Of a stretch of DNA of 64,000 bases, positions 1 to 9,736 are shown piece by piece. The position numbers were made by a program, and so were the translations under genes. The notes under the pieces were generated by a model. The model searched no databases. It was not told the DNA's origin and worked only from the letters and a program-made list of their open reading frames with translations. Positions within the stretch are counted from its first letter, which is position 1. The number at the start of each line of letters is the position of its first letter. Source of the stretch: Ferruginibacter sp. (GTDB taxonomy: Bacteria; Bacteroidota; Bacteroidia; Chitinophagales; Chitinophagaceae); contig JAEUVU010000017.1 of the NCBI GenBank assembly GCA_016786725.1, positions 62,001 through 126,000 on the forward strand. The letters run 5' to 3'.

Positions 1-685
1 GCGGCATCCAGGCATTGTACTTTTTTATCCGGGCCTGTGTTTCCACCTGCGTTTGCCAGGCCCAGTCACGGTTCAGATCAAAATTATAATGATTAACCCT
101 GCCGCCCGGCCAGGGCTCGCTGTGCTCCCGGCTGTTTACATTTGCATCAGCATTTTTTCCTGCCATTTGATTGAACCAGTTTACGTATCTATCTCTTCCA
201 TCGGGATTTAAACAAGGATCAATAATGATGACCGTATTCTTTAACCAGTTCTTTGTTTGGGTATTGGAAGCACTCAATAATTCATACAAAGTCTTCATCG
301 AAACTTCAGAAGAGCTTGCTTCGTTTCCATGCACATTGTAACTAAGCCAGATGATCACAGGCTGGCCTGCATCTGCAGGTTTATCTTTCAACATACCTGT
401 AAGGCGTAAATTATTTTTCCTGATCTCTTCAATCCTGTTCATATTCTCCGGTGTAGAAACAATAGCCAGCAAAAGATCACGACCCTCATAAGTCTCGCCA
501 TACTTTTCCAGCTTCATCATCTGCGGCATGGCAGCGGCAGCCTGGTTAAAGTAGTTTACAATTTTGTAGTGCGGGGTAAATTTGCTGCCAAGCGGATATC
601 CCAAAAATTCATCCGGCGATTTTAACTGTGCAAATAAAGCGTGGCTTATAAAAAGCAGTATAAGTGAGGGTAATCTTTTGTCCAT
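1..685 (-). CDS. M14-family zinc carboxypeptidase, N-terminal part (C-terminus beyond window)
   Basis: Partial gene; the reading frame runs off the window start, leaving 228 codons. The ATG at 685 opens a secretion signal (MDKRLPSLILLFISHALFAQ), so the protein is exported. The M14 signature is visible: the zinc-binding HxxE pair in NVHGNE, then NPDGR, then the DLNRDW segment that carries the substrate-binding Asn-Arg of the family. The third zinc ligand and the catalytic Glu lie outside the window. The family removes C-terminal residues from peptides or cleaves peptidoglycan peptides; which applies here cannot be told. It is divergent from the gamma-glutamyltransferase gene, with about 160 bases between the two start codons. 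Confidence 0.9.
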   Translation of the reverse strand, partial: MDKRLPSLILLFISHALFAQLKSPDEFLGYPLGSKFTPHYKIVNYFNQAAAAMPQMMKLEKYGETYEGRDLLLAIVSTPENMNRIEEIRKNNLRLTGMLKDKPADAGQPVIIWLSYNVHGNEASSSEVSMKTLYELLSASNTQTKNWLKNTVIIIDPCLNPDGRDRYVNWFNQMAGKNADANVNSREHSEPWPGGRVNHYNFDLNRDWAWQTQVETQARIKKYNAWMP

Positions 686-845
686 TATCTGGGTTTGGTT
701 CTGTTAAAAATCAAATTTCAGTAAATATGGTAATAAATAAGCTGAAATATTTGTGAAAATAAAGAAAGCGCCTGATTTGTATCTTCCACTTATCATTATA
801 TCAATATCTGCCTGCAATCAGGTATATTCGATAAAAATATTGCTC

Positions 846-2555
846 ATGTCTTTGTCCAGGTTTCTTTTTACTTCATTTGTATTCATCCTATGCATTCCTG
901 TTGGTGCACAAAACATGAACAGCAGGGCATACAGCATTCAAAAAAAAATTGAGTGCAGCAAAGGTGCAGTTGTTTCTGCCCATCCGTTAGCCAGCATGGT
1001 CGGTTTATCCATCCTTAAGAAAGGAGGCAATGCAATTGATGCAGCCATTGCCACGCAACTGGCATTGGCAGTTGTTTACCCCGGCGCAGGCAATATAGGC
1101 GGCGGCGGTTTTATGGTGGCCCATTTAAGGAATGGAAAAAATGTAACGCTTGATTATCGTGAAAAAGCGCCCGGCAAAGCTACCCGTGATATGTATCTTG
1201 ATGCAGCCGGAAACCCGCTTTTGAATTTATCGCAGGATGGTCATTTGGCGGCAGGCGTACCCGGCACGGTGGCAGGTTTATTTGCCAGCATGAAATATGC
1301 AAAACTGCCTTTTAAAACTTTGATACAACCTGCTATTGACCTTGCGGAAAAAGGATTTGCCATAACAGCTTCGCAGGCCAGTTCTTTCAACAGTTCAAAA
1401 AAAGAATTTATTGCTTTAAATACATCACCGGTTGCATTTGTAAAAGAAACCGGTTGGAAAGCCGGTGATATTTTAATACAGGCCGAGTTGGCCAATACTT
1501 TAAAACGCATCCGTGATAACGGGCAGAGAGGATTTTATGAAGGTGAAACTGCCAGGCTGATTGTTGCAGAAATGCAGAAGGGAAAAGGGATTATTTCTTT
1601 AGATGACCTGAAAGCCTACCAGGCAAAAGAAAGGACCGCACTTGATTTTTATTACAAAGGCTATCAAATTATAACCATGCCTTTGCCGAGCAGTGGCGGT
1701 ATTATTCTGCAACAGATGTTGAAGATGATCGAAAACAGGAATATTGCCGGGATGCAGTTTCAAACAGCTGCCTCGGTTCAGTTGATGACGGAAGCAGAAC
1801 GCAGGGCCTTTGCCGACCGTGCTGAATTTTTAGGCGACCCCGACTTTGTGAAAGTACCGGTAAAAACAATGGTAAGCGATGCCTATTTAACAGCCCGCAT
1901 GAAAGATTATGAACCTGGCAAAGCCGGCAGCAGCAAAACTACCGGCGCAGGCATGATAAAAGAAAGCGAAGAAACAACTCACCTGAGTGTAATAGATGCT
2001 TATGGCAACGCAGTGGCTGTAACCACCACTTTAAACGATAGCTATGGCAGCAAAACGGTTGTTAGTGGTGCAGGTTTTTTACTCAATAATGAGATGGATG
2101 ATTTCAGCGTAAAGCCAGGCGTACCGAACATGTATGGTGCAATAGGCAATGCAAAAAATGCCATTGAGCCCGGCAAGAGAATGTTAAGCAGTATGACCCC
2201 TACCCTGGTTTTAAAAAACGGCTCACCTTACCTGGTAGTTGGCACACCGGGTGGTACAACCATTCCTACCAGTGTGTATCAGACATTGGTAAATATGCTT
2301 GAGTTTAACATGAGTGCTGAAGATGCGGTCAACAAACCCAAGTTCCATCACCAATGGCTTCCGGATATTGTTTCGGTTGAAAAGGATTTTCCGGAAACGG
2401 TCAGGGAACAATTGAAAGCAATGGGATACGATGTTCAGGAAAGAGGAGCCATTGGAAGAACAGAAGTGATACAGATAAAGAATTCCCCGGCCGGAAAGCG
2501 GAGTATTATTGCAGTAGGCGATAAAAGAGGAGATGATGATGCAAGGGGATATTAA
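846..2555 (+). CDS. ggt: gamma-glutamyltransferase (glutathione hydrolase), exported
   Basis: An N-terminal-nucleophile hydrolase that cleaves or transfers the gamma-glutamyl group of glutathione and related peptides, normally in the periplasm. The precursor cuts itself before the Thr of TTHLSV; here that is residue 377 counted from the ATG at 846. Downstream blocks GNAVAVTTTLND and the earlier PSSGGIIL match the family, and the 569-residue length is typical. I chose the ATG at 846 because it gives a clean signal peptide (MSLSRFLFTSFVFILCIPVGAQ); a GTG at 753 in the same frame would put 31 unlikely residues in front of it. The stop codon falls shortly before the next gene's start. Confidence 0.93.
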   Translation: MSLSRFLFTSFVFILCIPVGAQNMNSRAYSIQKKIECSKGAVVSAHPLASMVGLSILKKGGNAIDAAIATQLALAVVYPGAGNIGGGGFMVAHLRNGKNVTLDYREKAPGKATRDMYLDAAGNPLLNLSQDGHLAAGVPGTVAGLFASMKYAKLPFKTLIQPAIDLAEKGFAITASQASSFNSSKKEFIALNTSPVAFVKETGWKAGDILIQAELANTLKRIRDNGQRGFYEGETARLIVAEMQKGKGIISLDDLKAYQAKERTALDFYYKGYQIITMPLPSSGGIILQQMLKMIENRNIAGMQFQTAASVQLMTEAERRAFADRAEFLGDPDFVKVPVKTMVSDAYLTARMKDYEPGKAGSSKTTGAGMIKESEETTHLSVIDAYGNAVAVTTTLNDSYGSKTVVSGAGFLLNNEMDDFSVKPGVPNMYGAIGNAKNAIEPGKRMLSSMTPTLVLKNGSPYLVVGTPGGTTIPTSVYQTLVNMLEFNMSAEDAVNKPKFHHQWLPDIVSVEKDFPETVREQLKAMGYDVQERGAIGRTEVIQIKNSPAGKRSIIAVGDKRGDDDARGY

Positions 2556-2586
2556 AAGTAAAAAATTAAAAGTAAAAATCAGAAAC

Positions 2587-3117
2587 ATGAATTTGGGTAC
2601 CGAATTTTTGAACAGCGCTATTAAAAGGCTTAGTTATTACAAAGAACTCGGCGACAAAACATTTGCCCAGCTCAGCGATGCGGATTTTCATTTTACCCCC
2701 AATGCAGAAAGCAACAGCACCGCTCTTATCATTCAGCATATGGCCGGCAATATGCTAAGCCGCTGGACGGATTTTTTAACCACCGATGGAGAAAAAGAAT
2801 GGCGCAACCGGGATACTGAATTTGAAGAACAGCACCTGACAAAACCAGGGTTGCTTGATCTTTGGGAAAAAGGCTGGGATTGTTTGCTGAAGAGTTTAAA
2901 TGCTTTAACAGCAGATGATTTGCTGAAAACAATTTACATCCGCAGCGAAGGCTTACTGGTTGTTGATGCCATCAACCGGCAACTGGCACATTACCCCTAT
3001 CATGTGGGGCAGATCATTTACCTGGGCAAGATCATCAAAAAAGAAAACTGGCAAAATCTTTCCATTGCCAAAGGGCATTCGCAACAGTTCAATCAGCAAA
3101 TGCAGGGTAAGGGTTAA
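2587..3117 (+). CDS. DinB-superfamily protein (DUF1572-like)
   Basis: A small cytoplasmic four-helix-bundle protein of the DinB/YfiT superfamily, whose members often bind a metal through three His residues. Candidate ligands are the His of QHMAGN and the two His of the AHYPYHVGQI segment near the C-terminus. Function is unknown; some relatives are thiol transferases. I start at the ATG at 2587 (176 residues), which sits 31 bases after the ggt stop. An ATG at 2533 in the same frame would overlap ggt and add a lysine-rich stretch of low value. Likely co-transcribed with ggt. Confidence 0.75.
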   Translation: MNLGTEFLNSAIKRLSYYKELGDKTFAQLSDADFHFTPNAESNSTALIIQHMAGNMLSRWTDFLTTDGEKEWRNRDTEFEEQHLTKPGLLDLWEKGWDCLLKSLNALTADDLLKTIYIRSEGLLVVDAINRQLAHYPYHVGQIIYLGKIIKKENWQNLSIAKGHSQQFNQQMQGKG

Positions 3118-3168
3118 CTGCCTTTTAAAGGTTGTGAACCCTGTTCAAAAGATGCGTTAAATATCCTG

Positions 3169-3176
3169 TAAGTTTG
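3169..3176 (+). promoter_or_regulatory. putative -7 box TAAGTTTG upstream of tamB
   Basis: Exact match to the Bacteroidota -7 consensus TAnnTTTG, about 60-90 bases before the possible tamB starts. I see no TTG at the right distance upstream, so this is a weak call. Confidence 0.3.
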
Positions 3177-3265
3177 GTACTGTATTTGCCTTTACCCGGG
3201 CGATTAGCTATTTTTACACCTAATATTTAACTCTGCAAAAATTCGGAAACATATTAAAATGGTTT

Positions 3266-6200
3266 TTGCTCATCTTGGTTTTCTGGGTGGCGCTTGCCTT
3301 TGTCTTCCTAGCTATATTACCGGCTTCTAAAATTTTATTTGTTGCTTCTCTGCTGTTATGGGCTTTGGGCTGGGGTATTCTTTTTAAAAAGGCAAAGCAT
3401 AAGCTATCCTTTTTTTTATTTCTTTTTGTACTTGTGCTTTCAACCTGGCTTTTGATAAATACCACACCGGTGCAAAACTGGCTGGTGGGCAAAGTATCCG
3501 GCACCTTATCCAGAGAATTAAAAACAAAGGTTGAGATAAAACATGTTAACCTGGGCCTCTTCAACAAAATGCTCGTTGAAGGCGTACTGGTAGAAGACCG
3601 TAAAAAAGATACCCTCTTATATGCAGGTACTTTAAAAGTAAATATTACCGATTGGTTTTTCTTTAAAGAAAAGCCGGTGCTGCAATATATTGGCCTGAGC
3701 GATGCGGTTATACAGATGAACCGTACTGATTCGGTTTGGAATTACCAGTTTATTATTGATTATTTTACTGCACCAAAAACCAAGACTGCCAAAAAGAATG
3801 ATATACAGATAGACCTGAAAATACTCGACCTGAAGAATATTTCTTTTAACCGTATTGACGGCTGGATGGGCCAGGATCTGAAAGGCTCTTTAAAAACAAT
3901 GTACCTAAGCACAGATACATTTGATATAAGCAAAAAAATTATTGCTGTTAAACAGGTGGATATTGAAGAACCGGTTTTTGGCCTTTATGATTACCAGGGC
4001 AATAATCCGGTTGTGGCAAAAGGCCGTTTAAAAACAAAAATTACAACACCGGGGCAATTACAATGGAACCCGGATGACTGGAATTTGAGTATTGCAGAAC
4101 TGAAGCTTAAAAACGGCACCTTCCTTAACGAAAAAGAAACACCCCGGGGGCCTTATACCGATCGTTTTGATGGGCAGCATATCGTCTTCTCTTCCATCAA
4201 CGGCAATCTTAAAAATATTGTTTTTGCAAAAGATACTTTATCGGCCAATGTAAAATTATCAACCCGTGAAAAAAGTGGTTTTGAAGTTAAACAACTGCTT
4301 ACCGATATGAAGATCACCCCGGATGCTATGGAATTTTCCAACCTGGATATTTTAACCGGTAAAAGCCGGATAGGAAATTATTATGCCATGCGGTATGAAA
4401 ATTTTAATGCCGACATGAGCGATTTTCTGCATAGCATAAAACTGGAAGGCCATTTTGATAACAGTAAAATTCACAGCGATGATATTGGCTTTTTTGCACC
4501 GCAGGTAAAAAGCTGGAACCGGCTGATTTATTTTAACGGCAATGCAAAAGGAACTATTGATAATTTATCGGCAAACAGGTTCACTGTTAAATCGGATAAC
4601 AGCATTGTTTATGGCGATATTGTCTTAAAAGGATTGCCGGATATCAATAATACCTTCATTGATTTTAAATCGGCAGGTTCACAAACAAATTACAGGGATA
4701 TTACTACCCTTGTTCCTTCTTTAAAAAAAGCGGGGCTGCAACAAATGGCCAACCTGGGGAATATCCGCTTTGCAGGAAATTTCACCGGCTTTATCAATGA
4801 TTTTGTGGCCTATGGCAATATCAATACAGCGCTGGGCAATCTCAATGCCGATCTCAATATGAAATTACCTGCAGGCAAAATGCCATCTTATTCCGGTAAA
4901 ATTTCTTCTGCTGGTTTTCAGTTGGGCAGGTTAATAGGTAATAACCAATTAGGCAGCGTTGCTTTAAATGGTAATGTAAAAGGCTCAGGCTTTAGTGCCA
5001 ACGACATCAAGGTAGATTTTAATGGCACCATAAGGCAGGTTGCTTACTCCGGTTACAATTACCAGAACATTACAGTCAACGGCAAATTTGTAAAAAGTCT
5101 TTTTACAGGCAACCTCGATATTGATGATCCCAATTTAAAGATCAATGACCTGAACGGTTCTGTTAGCCTGAAAGGTGACAGCACGACTTTTAATTTTACT
5201 GCCGGTCTTCAAAAAGCTAACCTGCAGCAGTTAAGGCTTACAAAAGGAAACTTCACTTTATCAGGCCTTTTAAATTTTGATTTTAAAGGAAATAACATTG
5301 ATAATTTTTTGGGCATAGCAAAAATGTACAATGCCACGCTGATGCATGACACAGCACAATTATCATTTAATTATCTTAACCTCAATTCTTTCATTGACAG
5401 CGGCAGAAAAGTACTTTCTGTTGAAAGCAATGAAGTGGAAGGAAATATTACCGGGCGGTTTAAAATACTGGAGCTGCCAGATGCCTTTAGTGTTTTTCTC
5501 AACCGTTATTATCCATCGTATTTTGATAACCCCCATTACGATATCGGCGACCAGGATTTTTCTTTCCTGGTAAAAACAAAAGAAGTAAACGATTATGTAA
5601 AACTGTTTGATAACCGCCTTGGCGGATTTGACAATTCGGTTTTTTCGGGAAGCCTCAGGCTGGCACAAAATGAATTTAATATTACTGCATCAGTGCCGCA
5701 GTTCAGTTACGATGGTAAAAATTTTGAAAGTATAGAGTTATCAGGCATAGGAAATCGTGACAGTTTAAATACGACCGTTTCACTCAGGGATTTTGCATTG
5801 TCCGACAGCCTGCATTTTCCAAATACAAAACTCATTTTAAGTTCCGGTAACGATATTTCAAACATCCGCTTATCAACCAGCGCCAGCAAAACCATCAGCG
5901 AAGCTGAATTAAATGCCCAGGTACAAACATTTACTGATGGTATTAAAATTGACTTTGCCCCTTCCACCTTTATTTTGAATGATAAGAAATGGAACCTCGC
6001 CAAAGGTGGTGAGATCACACTTCGCAAATCACTCATTAAGGCAAATGATGTACGCTTTACACAGGGCGACCAGGAGATCGTAATTTCTACCGAAACAGAC
6101 GGGCAAAGCGGTAAAGCCAACCTGGTGGCAAAACTGAAAAAGGTTAACATCAATGATCTTACAACCCTTGTTATAAAACAACCAAGGCTTGAAGGGATTC

Positions 6201-8104
6201 TTACAGGTACCTTAAAATTCAAAGACCCTTTTGGCAAACAGGTAATTGAGTTTGATGCAGCAGCAGAAGAATTCAGGCTGGATGATAAGGAACTGGGAAC
6301 TGTAAACATTAAAGGCGATGTGAATACTGCAACCGGCCTCATTACTGCAAAAGGCAGCACTGATAATGATGCAAATAAATTTGTGATTGATGGCACTTAT
6401 AATTACAAAGATTCAACCGGGAACCAGATGGATTTTGGTATGCGTGCAGAGAAGTTCGACATCGGTATTTTAAATAATTACCTCGGCGGCATCTTTAGCG
6501 ATATTAAAGGAGATATCAATACCGAAGACCTGAGGGTTTATGGTGGTGCAGGTCATAATTATGTTACCGGTTCAGTGAATATTACTGAGGGCGAACTTAA
6601 AATAATTTACACACAGTGTAAATACAAGTTCAGTAACGAAACCATCATTTTTAATCCTGATGAAATTGATTTTGGCGAATTGCATTTGAGAGATACACTC
6701 AATAACACAGGGGTTGCCAGCGGCAAACTGCAGCACAGGTTCTTCAACGATTTTGGTTTCGATAACATCCGTTTTGAAACCGGCAGAATGCTTTTGCTCA
6801 ATACTGGCGCTAAAGACAACAGCCAGTTTTACGGCAGGGTTATCGGCAAGGCAACCATGACGTTGAACGGCCCTACCACCGAAATGCGGATGAATATAAC
6901 CGGCGAACCTTCTGCAATTGACAGCAGCCATATTTTTATACCAACCGGCAGCAGCCAGGAGTATGGCAAGATCAACTACATTGATTTTATACAGTACGGT
7001 AGCAAAATGGAAGATGAGTACAAGGGCAAAAAAGAAACCAACTTTTTGGTGAACATGAATTTGAAGGCGAACCCTGCCTGTAAAATTGATGTGATACTGG
7101 ATGAAACTACCGGGGATATCATTAAGGGCCGGGGCAATGGTTTGCTGAATATTTCGGTTGGTACAAGAGAACCACTGAGCATCAGGGGGCGCTATGATAT
7201 TACAGGCGGCGAGTACACCTTTAATTTTCAAACCATCGTTAAGAAATATTTCAGCATCACCAATGGCTCGTCTATTACCTGGAACGGAGATCCTTATCTT
7301 GCCCAAATTGATATTGATGCTAAATACCTGGCCAGTAAAGTTGATCTTGGTAATTTAAGCCCCAGTACCAAACAAAAAGAAGATGTTACTATTGTTGCCC
7401 ACCTCACCGGTGTACTAAATAAGCCCGTTATAAAATTTGATTTTGAATTGCCCCCAACCAGTGAGGTAAATAAAAATTTTATTGCTAAAAACAGGTTAGA
7501 GGCACTTAAGAATGATGAGAATGAAATGAATAAGCAGGTTGCCAGCCTCCTTATATTTAACAGCTTTATTTCTACAGATCAGAACCAGGGCTTTTTTACG
7601 GGCGGCGGAACACTTGGCATTGCAACCAACACCATTGGCGGAATCGTTTCGGGCTGGCTTACCAATATGTTCAATAAAGAACTTACAAAAGCAACCAATG
7701 GTATTCTTTCAACTTATTTCGACATTAATTCCACATTAGACCTGCAAAGTAAAGCTGCCCTCATACAGGCAAATTTCAGCGCCGGTTTTAAATTGGTGCT
7801 AAGCAGCAGGCTGGTAGTATTGATAGGTGGTAACCTTGATGTTAATAATCCATACGCCCAGTTAAATAAAAAAGGGTTGCTAACCCCGGATATCAATATA
7901 GAATGGTCGCTGAATAATGACGGCTCTTTAAAAGTAATTGGCTTTAACCGAACCAGTGTTGATCTTACACAAGGACAGCGTAACAGGTCCGGTGTTAAGT
8001 TATCTTATAGAAAAGACTTTGACAGGCTATCGGATATTTTTGCACCAAGTGAAGAAAGAAAAAGAAGAAGGGAATTGAAAAAGGAGGTTAAAAAAACGAA
8101 GTAG
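3266..8104 (+). CDS. tamB: TamB-like translocation/assembly module protein (DUF490)
   Basis: A very long (about 1612 residues) envelope protein of the AsmA/TamB group, thought to span the periplasm as a hydrophobic groove and to help insert outer-membrane proteins or move lipids. The N-terminus has hydrophobic segments (about residues 1-30 and 45-65) that anchor it in the inner membrane; the body is repetitive beta-rich sequence, and the last 350 residues carry the family domain (segments GRYDITGGEYTFNF and NPYAQLNKKGLLTPDINIEW). No tamA neighbour is present. The start is uncertain: there is no ATG, and the listed TTG at 3266 cuts into the hydrophobic segment. The frame is open back to 3224, with CTG at 3233 and ATA at 3251 as other choices. 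Confidence 0.85.
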   Translation: MLILVFWVALAFVFLAILPASKILFVASLLLWALGWGILFKKAKHKLSFFLFLFVLVLSTWLLINTTPVQNWLVGKVSGTLSRELKTKVEIKHVNLGLFNKMLVEGVLVEDRKKDTLLYAGTLKVNITDWFFFKEKPVLQYIGLSDAVIQMNRTDSVWNYQFIIDYFTAPKTKTAKKNDIQIDLKILDLKNISFNRIDGWMGQDLKGSLKTMYLSTDTFDISKKIIAVKQVDIEEPVFGLYDYQGNNPVVAKGRLKTKITTPGQLQWNPDDWNLSIAELKLKNGTFLNEKETPRGPYTDRFDGQHIVFSSINGNLKNIVFAKDTLSANVKLSTREKSGFEVKQLLTDMKITPDAMEFSNLDILTGKSRIGNYYAMRYENFNADMSDFLHSIKLEGHFDNSKIHSDDIGFFAPQVKSWNRLIYFNGNAKGTIDNLSANRFTVKSDNSIVYGDIVLKGLPDINNTFIDFKSAGSQTNYRDITTLVPSLKKAGLQQMANLGNIRFAGNFTGFINDFVAYGNINTALGNLNADLNMKLPAGKMPSYSGKISSAGFQLGRLIGNNQLGSVALNGNVKGSGFSANDIKVDFNGTIRQVAYSGYNYQNITVNGKFVKSLFTGNLDIDDPNLKINDLNGSVSLKGDSTTFNFTAGLQKANLQQLRLTKGNFTLSGLLNFDFKGNNIDNFLGIAKMYNATLMHDTAQLSFNYLNLNSFIDSGRKVLSVESNEVEGNITGRFKILELPDAFSVFLNRYYPSYFDNPHYDIGDQDFSFLVKTKEVNDYVKLFDNRLGGFDNSVFSGSLRLAQNEFNITASVPQFSYDGKNFESIELSGIGNRDSLNTTVSLRDFALSDSLHFPNTKLILSSGNDISNIRLSTSASKTISEAELNAQVQTFTDGIKIDFAPSTFILNDKKWNLAKGGEITLRKSLIKANDVRFTQGDQEIVISTETDGQSGKANLVAKLKKVNINDLTTLVIKQPRLEGILTGTLKFKDPFGKQVIEFDAAAEEFRLDDKELGTVNIKGDVNTATGLITAKGSTDNDANKFVIDGTYNYKDSTGNQMDFGMRAEKFDIGILNNYLGGIFSDIKGDINTEDLRVYGGAGHNYVTGSVNITEGELKIIYTQCKYKFSNETIIFNPDEIDFGELHLRDTLNNTGVASGKLQHRFFNDFGFDNIRFETGRMLLLNTGAKDNSQFYGRVIGKATMTLNGPTTEMRMNITGEPSAIDSSHIFIPTGSSQEYGKINYIDFIQYGSKMEDEYKGKKETNFLVNMNLKANPACKIDVILDETTGDIIKGRGNGLLNISVGTREPLSIRGRYDITGGEYTFNFQTIVKKYFSITNGSSITWNGDPYLAQIDIDAKYLASKVDLGNLSPSTKQKEDVTIVAHLTGVLNKPVIKFDFELPPTSEVNKNFIAKNRLEALKNDENEMNKQVASLLIFNSFISTDQNQGFFTGGGTLGIATNTIGGIVSGWLTNMFNKELTKATNGILSTYFDINSTLDLQSKAALIQANFSAGFKLVLSSRLVVLIGGNLDVNNPYAQLNKKGLLTPDINIEWSLNNDGSLKVIGFNRTSVDLTQGQRNRSGVKLSYRKDFDRLSDIFAPSEERKRRRELKKEVKKTK

Positions 8105-8181
8105 CATCGTCAATTGTTTATCTTCAATCGTGAACAAAAAAGCAGGCAACATTTAAACTTATAACCCTCACAGCTCACCAC

Positions 8182-9384
8182 TCACGGGTTCATTATCTCA
8201 TGCCCCAGCTTTTCTTTTTTTGTTTGCAGGTATTTTTCATTATGTGGATTGGAAGCGATTTCTATTTGCACATTTTCAACAACCTCTAAACCATAGCCCA
8301 GCAGGCCAGCACGTTTACGTGGGTTATTGGTCATCAGTTTCATTTTACTTACCCCCAGGTGGCGTAATATCTGTGCACCCACACCATAATCCCGGCCATC
8401 CATATCAAAGCCCAGTTCCAGGTTAGCTTCCACGGTATCCAACCCCTGTTCCTGTAGTTTATAAGCTTTTAATTTATTTAATAATCCAATCCCCCGGCCT
8501 TCCTGGTTCATGTATAATACCAGTCCTTTTCCGGCCTGCTCAACCATTTGTAGTGCATGGTGCAGTTGGTCGCCGCAATCGCAGCGTAAAGAACCAAGTA
8601 TATCACCCGTCATGCAACTGCTGTGCACCCTCACTAATACCGGCTCGTCTTTTTGCCACTCTCCTTTTTTAAGTGCCAGGTGAATTTCGCCGGTATTGAT
8701 CTGTTCAAAAGCAATCAGCTCAAAAGCGCCATACCGGGTTGGCATGTTTACACTTACTTCTTCCTTTATCAATGTTTCCTGCTGTAAGCGGTATTCAATA
8801 AGATCTTTGATGGAGATCAGTTTTAAATCAAACTTTTTAGCTATCTCTTTTAACTGTGGCAGGCGTGCCATACTGCCATCTTCATTCATAATCTCTACCA
8901 GTACCCCTGCCGGTGAAAATCCTGCCAGGCGGCTCAAATCTATTGTAGCTTCTGTATGACCGGAACGGCGCAATACACCTCCCTTTTTTGCTTTTAAAGG
9001 AAAGATATGGCCGGGCCTTCCCAGGTCTTCGGGCCTGGTAGCGGCATTTACCAGTGCCATCACCGTTTTGGCCCTGTCATGTGCTGAAATGCCGGTGGTA
9101 CAACCGTTTCCAAGTAAATCAACACTCACTGTAAAAGCAGTTTCGTGCAGGGATGTATTATCAGCAACCATTGGCTGCAGTTTTAATTCGGTGCAGCGTT
9201 CTTCTGTAAGGGCAGCACATATCAAACCTCTGCCATGTGTGCTCATAAAATTGATCATTTCAGGTGTGGCTTTTTCTGCCGCCCCGATAAAATCTCCTTC
9301 ATTCTCCCTGTCTTCATCATCTACAACTATTACCAGCCTGCCATTTTTTATATCCTCTATGGCACTTTCAATACTATCGAGCAT
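8182..9384 (-). CDS. ribBA: bifunctional 3,4-dihydroxy-2-butanone 4-phosphate synthase / GTP cyclohydrolase II
   Basis: Makes both precursors of riboflavin. The N-terminal half (residues 1 to about 200) converts ribulose 5-phosphate to dihydroxybutanone phosphate; it shows the acidic loop [18 protein letters not shown] and the [13 protein letters not shown] segment. The C-terminal half (about 207-400) opens the ring of GTP; it shows the three zinc cysteines in [15 protein letters not shown] and the NQEGRGIGL and MTNNPRK segments. Both halves look intact, and 400 residues is the usual fusion length. It is convergent with tamB (77 bases between the stops). No FMN riboswitch is visible upstream. 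Confidence 0.97.
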   Translation of the reverse strand: MLDSIESAIEDIKNGRLVIVVDDEDRENEGDFIGAAEKATPEMINFMSTHGRGLICAALTEERCTELKLQPMVADNTSLHETAFTVSVDLLGNGCTTGISAHDRAKTVMALVNAATRPEDLGRPGHIFPLKAKKGGVLRRSGHTEATIDLSRLAGFSPAGVLVEIMNEDGSMARLPQLKEIAKKFDLKLISIKDLIEYRLQQETLIKEEVSVNMPTRYGAFELIAFEQINTGEIHLALKKGEWQKDEPVLVRVHSSCMTGDILGSLRCDCGDQLHHALQMVEQAGKGLVLYMNQEGRGIGLLNKLKAYKLQEQGLDTVEANLELGFDMDGRDYGVGAQILRHLGVSKMKLMTNNPRKRAGLLGYGLEVVENVQIEIASNPHNEKYLQTKKEKLGHEIMNP

Positions 9385-9400
9385 ACGATTAATTTATGTG

Positions 9401-9408
9401 CAAAGTTA
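9401..9408 (-). promoter_or_regulatory. putative -7 box TAACTTTG for ribBA
   Basis: On the minus strand this reads TAACTTTG, an exact match to TAnnTTTG, 17 bases before the ribBA ATG. No TTG is seen at the usual -33 distance, and the leader would be very short. Confidence 0.4.
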
Positions 9409-9683
9409 ACGGGATTTCAGGTGGGGTTTCTTTCGGTTTTGGTAAAACTTTGGTTTGTTTTCAATAACGGGTTTTGTAACCGCCCGGTTGCCTGCAGGCG
9501 GCCTTTGCAGGCATCATTATTTTCAGGCAACAGTTAGCTTTTTCATTATACCGGCCTTACCCTTATTTACCTGCACAAAACAGGTTTTAGAAAAAATTTA
9601 AGGTTAATTTTCGGTTAAGCGATTGTAAGGCGCAACTGGCTTGCAACAGAACTTGGTAAATCCTTATAATTTGTTGATAAAAG

Positions 9684-9716
9684 TTGGCAGATTTCGGCTT
9701 TTATTTAGTTTCTTTG
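9684..9716 (+). promoter_or_regulatory. putative promoter of the TonB-dependent receptor gene
   Basis: TTG at 9684-9686, 22-base spacer, then TTTCTTTG at 9709-9716, one mismatch from TAnnTTTG. It lies 20 bases before the ATG at 9737. Confidence 0.35.
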
Positions 9717-9736
9717 CCAGCGTAAAACTAACAATT

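Larger units (their letters stand above)
9385..9736. other. 352-base divergent intergenic region, ribBA / TonB-dependent receptor
   Basis: Holds candidate -7 boxes for both flanking genes (listed separately) and an inverted repeat of GCCTGCA at 9490-9496 and 9506-9512 that could form a small hairpin. No open frame of note and no FMN riboswitch-like sequence. Confidence 0.6.

Noticed and set aside
753..845. GTG start for gamma-glutamyltransferase
   Set aside because: It would put 31 residues before a clean signal peptide; the ATG at 846 fits better.
5707..7306. Long open frames on the minus strand inside tamB (5707-6396, 6572-7306)
   Set aside because: They are antisense to a clear gene, lack recognisable domains and starts, and are what a biased codon use produces.
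9490..9512. Inverted repeat near ribBA as an FMN riboswitch
   Set aside because: Only a short GCCTGCA/TGCAGGC pair; none of the conserved multi-helix RFN sequence is present.
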